Assembly: GCA_964419445.1 (NCBI GenBank)
Contig: CAYQPE010000060.1
Coordinates: 1-10,837, forward strand
Length of the DNA: 10,837 bases
Direction: 5' to 3'
From: JABHHG01 sp964419445
Lineage (GTDB): Bacteria > Fidelibacterota > Marinisomatia > SCGC-AAA003-L08 > D37C17
The notes under the pieces: generated by a model
Databases searched by the model: none
Told to the model about the DNA's origin: nothing
Seen by the model: only the letters and a program-made list of their open reading frames with translations
Translations under genes and position numbers: made by a program
In this document: positions 8,243-10,837 of the stretch, in pieces
Numbering within the stretch: the first letter of the stretch is position 1
Layout of the letters: every line of letters starts with the position of its first letter

Positions 8243-10366
8243 ATGAAAAATACAATCCTCTCTTTAATCATTGTTTTATTCACATTTCAACAATGTGCTC
8301 AATCACCGCATGTTCATTCAGATGTATATTCTCCACCTCAATATGATGTAACTATATATCGAGATACATGGGGTGTACCTCATATTTTTGGTAAGACAGA
8401 TAAAGATGCCGCCTATGGACTTGCCTATGCTCACGCTGAAGATGATTTTGAAAATATTCAAGGTGCATTATTAGCTGCACGGGGTAAATTGGCCAGCATT
8501 TATGGTAAAAGCCAAGCCCCCAATGATTATATGGTACAACTATTAGAAATTTGGCCAAAGGTTGATACGTATTATGATACTCAAATTTCCCCCCAAACCA
8601 AAGAAATATGTAAAGGTTATACTGATGGGATAAATCAGTATATGTTAGAACATCCACAAGAGGTATTACCCGGAGTATATCCTGTAAATGAAAAGGATAT
8701 TGTTGCAGGATTTGTACACAAAACCCCCTTGTTTTTTGGTGTTCATAATCAATTAGAAAATATGATGGAACGACCGCCTCATGATTTTCAAAAGAAAAAC
8801 GATTTACGTGATATAGCAAGATCTGTAAATGGTTCGGAAAATACCAAAGGTTCTAATGTATTTGCCGTAGCTCCTCATCGCTCTACTGATGAAAAGGTAC
8901 GTTTAGCCATCAACTCACATCAACCGTGGGATGGACAGTTTGCATGGTATGAAGCCCATGTAAATAGTGAAGAAGGTTGGAATATGATTGGGGGATTGTT
9001 CCCCGGTTCACCCATTGTATTGGTGGGGCACAATGATCATTTAGGGTGGGGGCATACAGTAAATGCTCCCGATTTAATTGATGTTTATGAATTAGAATTA
9101 CATCCACATGACCCTTATCAGTATAAAATTGACGATGAATGGAAGCGTTTTATTGTAAAAGATGTACCCATTGAAGTTCGATTGTTTGGACTATTTAATT
9201 GGACATTTTACAAAGAAGCACTATGGTCTATTCATGGACCTGTTTTAAAGGGTAAACATGCCACCTATGCTATACGAATTGCCAACTATGATAATATTCA
9301 AATGGTGGAGCAATGGTATAAGATGAATAAAGCCACCAATTTTGAAGAATGGAGATCAGCAGTAGAAATGATTTCTGTGCCCATGTTTAATTCTGGGTAT
9401 GCTGATAAAGATGGTAATATTTTCTTTGTGTATAGTGCAAAACTTCCTGTACGGGATGAAAACTATGATTGGTCTGGCGTGGTTCCTGGAAATACCACTA
9501 AAACACTGTGGACAGAATATCTCTCCTTTGATGAACTACCTCAAGTATTTAACCCAACGTCTGGATTTATTCAAAATTGCAATAACACGCCATTTATCAC
9601 CACCACTGGAAATGATAATCCTGACATCAACAAATATTCAAAAACATTAGGCATTGAGAGCAGAATGTCTAATAGAGCATTACGATCTATGGAATTATTT
9701 GGTAACGACAACCAGATTTCAGGCGAAGAATTTGAGGCCTATAAATATGATTTAAAGTATGCAGATGATTCCTATATGTCTTTATTTGTTGATAGAATTA
9801 TTAAGAAGTCAAAAGCTTTTACCGATGAAAAATTATTGAATGGTGTGGAGATTCTAAAATCATGGGATTTGAATACTAATTTAGAGAATTTACATGCAAC
9901 ATTACCCATAATTTCATTTGGGTGGTTTATGGAAACACATCCTGATGATGTAAGTGATGAAACATTGATGGAAAGCTTTCAAGATGCAGTATCATACTTA
10001 TATAATCATTATGGCCGTTTAGACGTGATGTGGGGAAATGTGAATCGACTCATTAGAGGGGATGTGAATTTAGGATTAGCCGGAGGTCCTGATATTTCCC
10101 ATGCTGTATATGGTTTACCCAATGAAAATGGTCAAATTAAAGGTTGGGCAGGAGATGCTTTTCTTATGCTAGTGGAATGGGGGGAAGATGGGCATGTAGT
10201 ATCAGAATCTATCCATCAATATGGATCCAATACACAGCATAAAGAATCTACCCATTATGCCGACCAAGCCTCTTTGTTTGTAGAACGAAAACTTAAACCC
10301 GTATGGCGAGAGCTAAAAAGTATAAAGGAAAATTTAAGTAGGGCCTATAAACCTGGAAATAAGTAA
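8243..10366 (+). CDS. Penicillin/AHL-acylase family Ntn hydrolase (exported)
   Basis: This 707-residue precursor of the penicillin amidase family cleaves amide-linked acyl groups after self-processing into alpha and beta chains. Residues about 1-20 are a hydrophobic export signal. A cysteine in FTFQQCAQS could be lipidated, but Gln at -1 is not a canonical lipobox. The alpha part contains VTIYRDTWGVPHIFG and AAYGLAYAHAEDDF. The predicted self-cleavage site is G203/S204 in KGSNVF, making S204 beta-1. Counting from it, H226 (SHQPW) is beta-23, V273 (GHTVN) is beta-70, and N447 (QNCNNTP) is beta-244. This arrangement is that of cephalosporin/AHL-type acylases rather than penicillin G acylase. 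A C-terminal GEDGHVVSESIHQYG stretch is also family-like. The substrate (N-acyl homoserine lactone, lipopeptide, other acyl-amino acid) cannot be read from sequence. The ATG follows the DUF962 stop by 1 nt without an SD, suggesting translational coupling. The gene ends before a terminator. Confidence 0.92.
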   Translation: MKNTILSLIIVLFTFQQCAQSPHVHSDVYSPPQYDVTIYRDTWGVPHIFGKTDKDAAYGLAYAHAEDDFENIQGALLAARGKLASIYGKSQAPNDYMVQLLEIWPKVDTYYDTQISPQTKEICKGYTDGINQYMLEHPQEVLPGVYPVNEKDIVAGFVHKTPLFFGVHNQLENMMERPPHDFQKKNDLRDIARSVNGSENTKGSNVFAVAPHRSTDEKVRLAINSHQPWDGQFAWYEAHVNSEEGWNMIGGLFPGSPIVLVGHNDHLGWGHTVNAPDLIDVYELELHPHDPYQYKIDDEWKRFIVKDVPIEVRLFGLFNWTFYKEALWSIHGPVLKGKHATYAIRIANYDNIQMVEQWYKMNKATNFEEWRSAVEMISVPMFNSGYADKDGNIFFVYSAKLPVRDENYDWSGVVPGNTTKTLWTEYLSFDELPQVFNPTSGFIQNCNNTPFITTTGNDNPDINKYSKTLGIESRMSNRALRSMELFGNDNQISGEEFEAYKYDLKYADDSYMSLFVDRIIKKSKAFTDEKLLNGVEILKSWDLNTNLENLHATLPIISFGWFMETHPDDVSDETLMESFQDAVSYLYNHYGRLDVMWGNVNRLIRGDVNLGLAGGPDISHAVYGLPNENGQIKGWAGDAFLMLVEWGEDGHVVSESIHQYGSNTQHKESTHYADQASLFVERKLKPVWRELKSIKENLSRAYKPGNK

Positions 10367-10391
10367 TATTTAGAAAATATATGTAGAAAAT

Positions 10392-10419
10392 AAAAACCCT
10401 GGTTTACCCAGGTTTTTTT
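10392..10419 (+). terminator. Terminator after the acylase gene, possibly bidirectional
   Basis: CCTGG (10398-10402) pairs with CCAGG (10408-10412) around a 5-nt loop. The stem is extended by A5/T5 pairing across a single bulged C at 10397, and ends in a run of seven T. It lies 25 nt after the acylase stop. The A-rich left arm means it can also stop transcription arriving on the - strand from the serpin side. Confidence 0.75.
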
Positions 10420-10640
10420 ATATTTCTCTGCGGAGAGTCCACTTAAACACTGTGAATTTGTCTCTTTGGGATTCTCACCCTCACAAGTTTTTGTGTTAAA
10501 GATTAACACGAAAACAAGTTGGACTCAAAAAATTCCAACTAGATTATCAAATAACGTACTGCTTAACTTATCAGAGATTTCGGCAAGTCAACTAAAAAAT
10601 ATAATTAGTCCGCGAATTATAACAGTTCTTTTATAGGTGG
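10420..10640. other. Non-coding intergenic region with dense nested inverted repeats (candidate structured RNA or small palindromic element)
   Basis: No gene was found between the acylase terminator and the serpin stop. Several complementary arms nest in one order. A stem of 10435-10444 with 10516-10526 (GAGTCCACTT / AAGTTGGACTC, one bulged T at 10519) encloses 10451-10455 with 10481-10485 (TGTGA/TCACA), GGG/CCC at 10468-10470/10478-10480, and 10487-10499 with 10503-10515 (13 bp including one G.T). A rival hairpin, 10517-10523 with 10534-10540 (AGTTGGA/TCCAACT), uses the same bases as the outer stem. Further short hairpins occur at 10426-10437, 10591-10609 and 10601-10620. The strand of any transcript is unknown, and no known RNA family was recognised. 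Confidence 0.45.
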
Positions 10641-10837
10641 TTAGTTAGTAGGGTTATTGACTCTACCCATAAATAGAATATTGCCAGTTTCATTTTGCTG
10701 TATTATAAATATGAATGGATGATCTGCTTTAAATATTGGCGTAGGAGGAGGCATTGACGTCGGCATCATACCTATACCCGTTGCAGCTGCGGCTTCTGTT
10801 CCCTCTTCATTTACTTCTATAAACGCCTGATGGATCA
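10641..10837 (-). CDS. Serpin, C-terminal fragment (5' part outside the window)
   Basis: On the - strand, codons run from 10835 down to a TAA at 10643-10641, giving the last 64 residues of a serpin-family protein. The gene has no start inside the window. The segment begins HQAFIEVNEEGTEAAAATG, the classic serpin hinge. A reactive-centre loop with MMPTSMPPP follows, then FKADHPFIFII, and the strand TGNILFMGRVNNP that closes the fold. The small-residue hinge (P15 Gly, P14 Thr, P12-P9 all Ala) is typical of inhibitory serpins, which trap serine and sometimes cysteine proteases irreversibly. Aligned with alpha-1-antitrypsin, P1-P1' would be Thr-Ser after P2 Pro; a shift of a residue or two is possible. 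The gene converges on the acylase gene. Cell location cannot be judged without the N-terminus. Confidence 0.9.
   Translation of the reverse strand, partial: IHQAFIEVNEEGTEAAAATGIGMMPTSMPPPTPIFKADHPFIFIIQQNETGNILFMGRVNNPTN

Noticed and set aside
8352..8819. 155-codon open frame on the - strand within the acylase gene
   Set aside because: It lies antisense to strongly conserved acylase motifs, shows no recognisable domain, and has a composition expected from complementing an AT-rich gene.
10468..10480. On the - strand GGGTGAGAATCCC, reminiscent of a 23S/25S rRNA helix or a T-arm
   Set aside because: The flanking sequence shows no other rRNA signature. As a T-loop it lacks the TTC and there is no tRNA acceptor or anticodon arm, so it is taken as chance similarity within the local hairpins.
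10435..10526. MITE or IS remnant bounded by GAGTCCACTT-type inverted repeats
   Set aside because: There is no target-site duplication at the ends and no transposase fragment. It is kept only as an alternative reading of the structured region.
10420..10640. tmRNA, RNase P RNA or another known small RNA
   Set aside because: No tag-peptide frame, no tRNA-like ends and no characteristic conserved blocks could be found on either strand.

Overview
The window is AT-rich and gene-dense. All complete genes lie on the + strand and a single truncated gene enters from the right edge on the - strand. Several traits point to an uncultured marine member of the FCB group, most likely Marinimicrobia (SAR406) or a close relative. 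These are a C-terminal sorting domain of the 'YPNPFNPST' kind (type IX secretion), long Cys/Asp/Gly-rich 'DECGVCGG / DCAGECGG' repeats, a C10 protease ending in FG-GAP repeats and a dockerin-like pair, and AT-rich codon use. The lineage is inferred from protein style, not from a marker gene.

Layout. (1) 1-1689 is the 3' part of a large secreted protein with Cys-rich repeats, a duplicated 86-residue module and a type IX sorting domain; its start lies outside the window. A perfect hairpin terminator follows at 1711-1740. (2) 1813-4815 encodes a 1000-residue UvrD/AddA-type helicase fused to a RecB-family nuclease with an Fe-S cysteine set. It has a consensus -10 box so close to the ATG that the mRNA is probably almost leaderless. 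(3) 4920-10366 looks like a three-gene transcription unit: a secreted C10 (streptopain-like) protease with a beta-propeller and dockerin-like tail, a small DUF962/Mpo1-like membrane protein, and an exported penicillin/AHL-acylase-family Ntn hydrolase. The gaps are 22 and 1 nt, and a terminator sits at 10392-10419. (4) 10420-10640 has no gene but is rich in nested inverted repeats that can fold into a compact three-way junction with a competing alternative hairpin. (5) 10641-10837, - strand, is the C-terminal 64 residues of a serpin, including an inhibitory-type hinge and reactive-centre loop.

Taken together the window encodes mostly cell-surface and extracellular functions: an adhesive or structural secreted protein, a protease, an acyl-amide hydrolase and a protease inhibitor, with a DNA-repair motor-nuclease between them. 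No mobile element, CRISPR array, tRNA or rRNA was recognised. The least explained segment is the structured intergenic region at 10420-10640.
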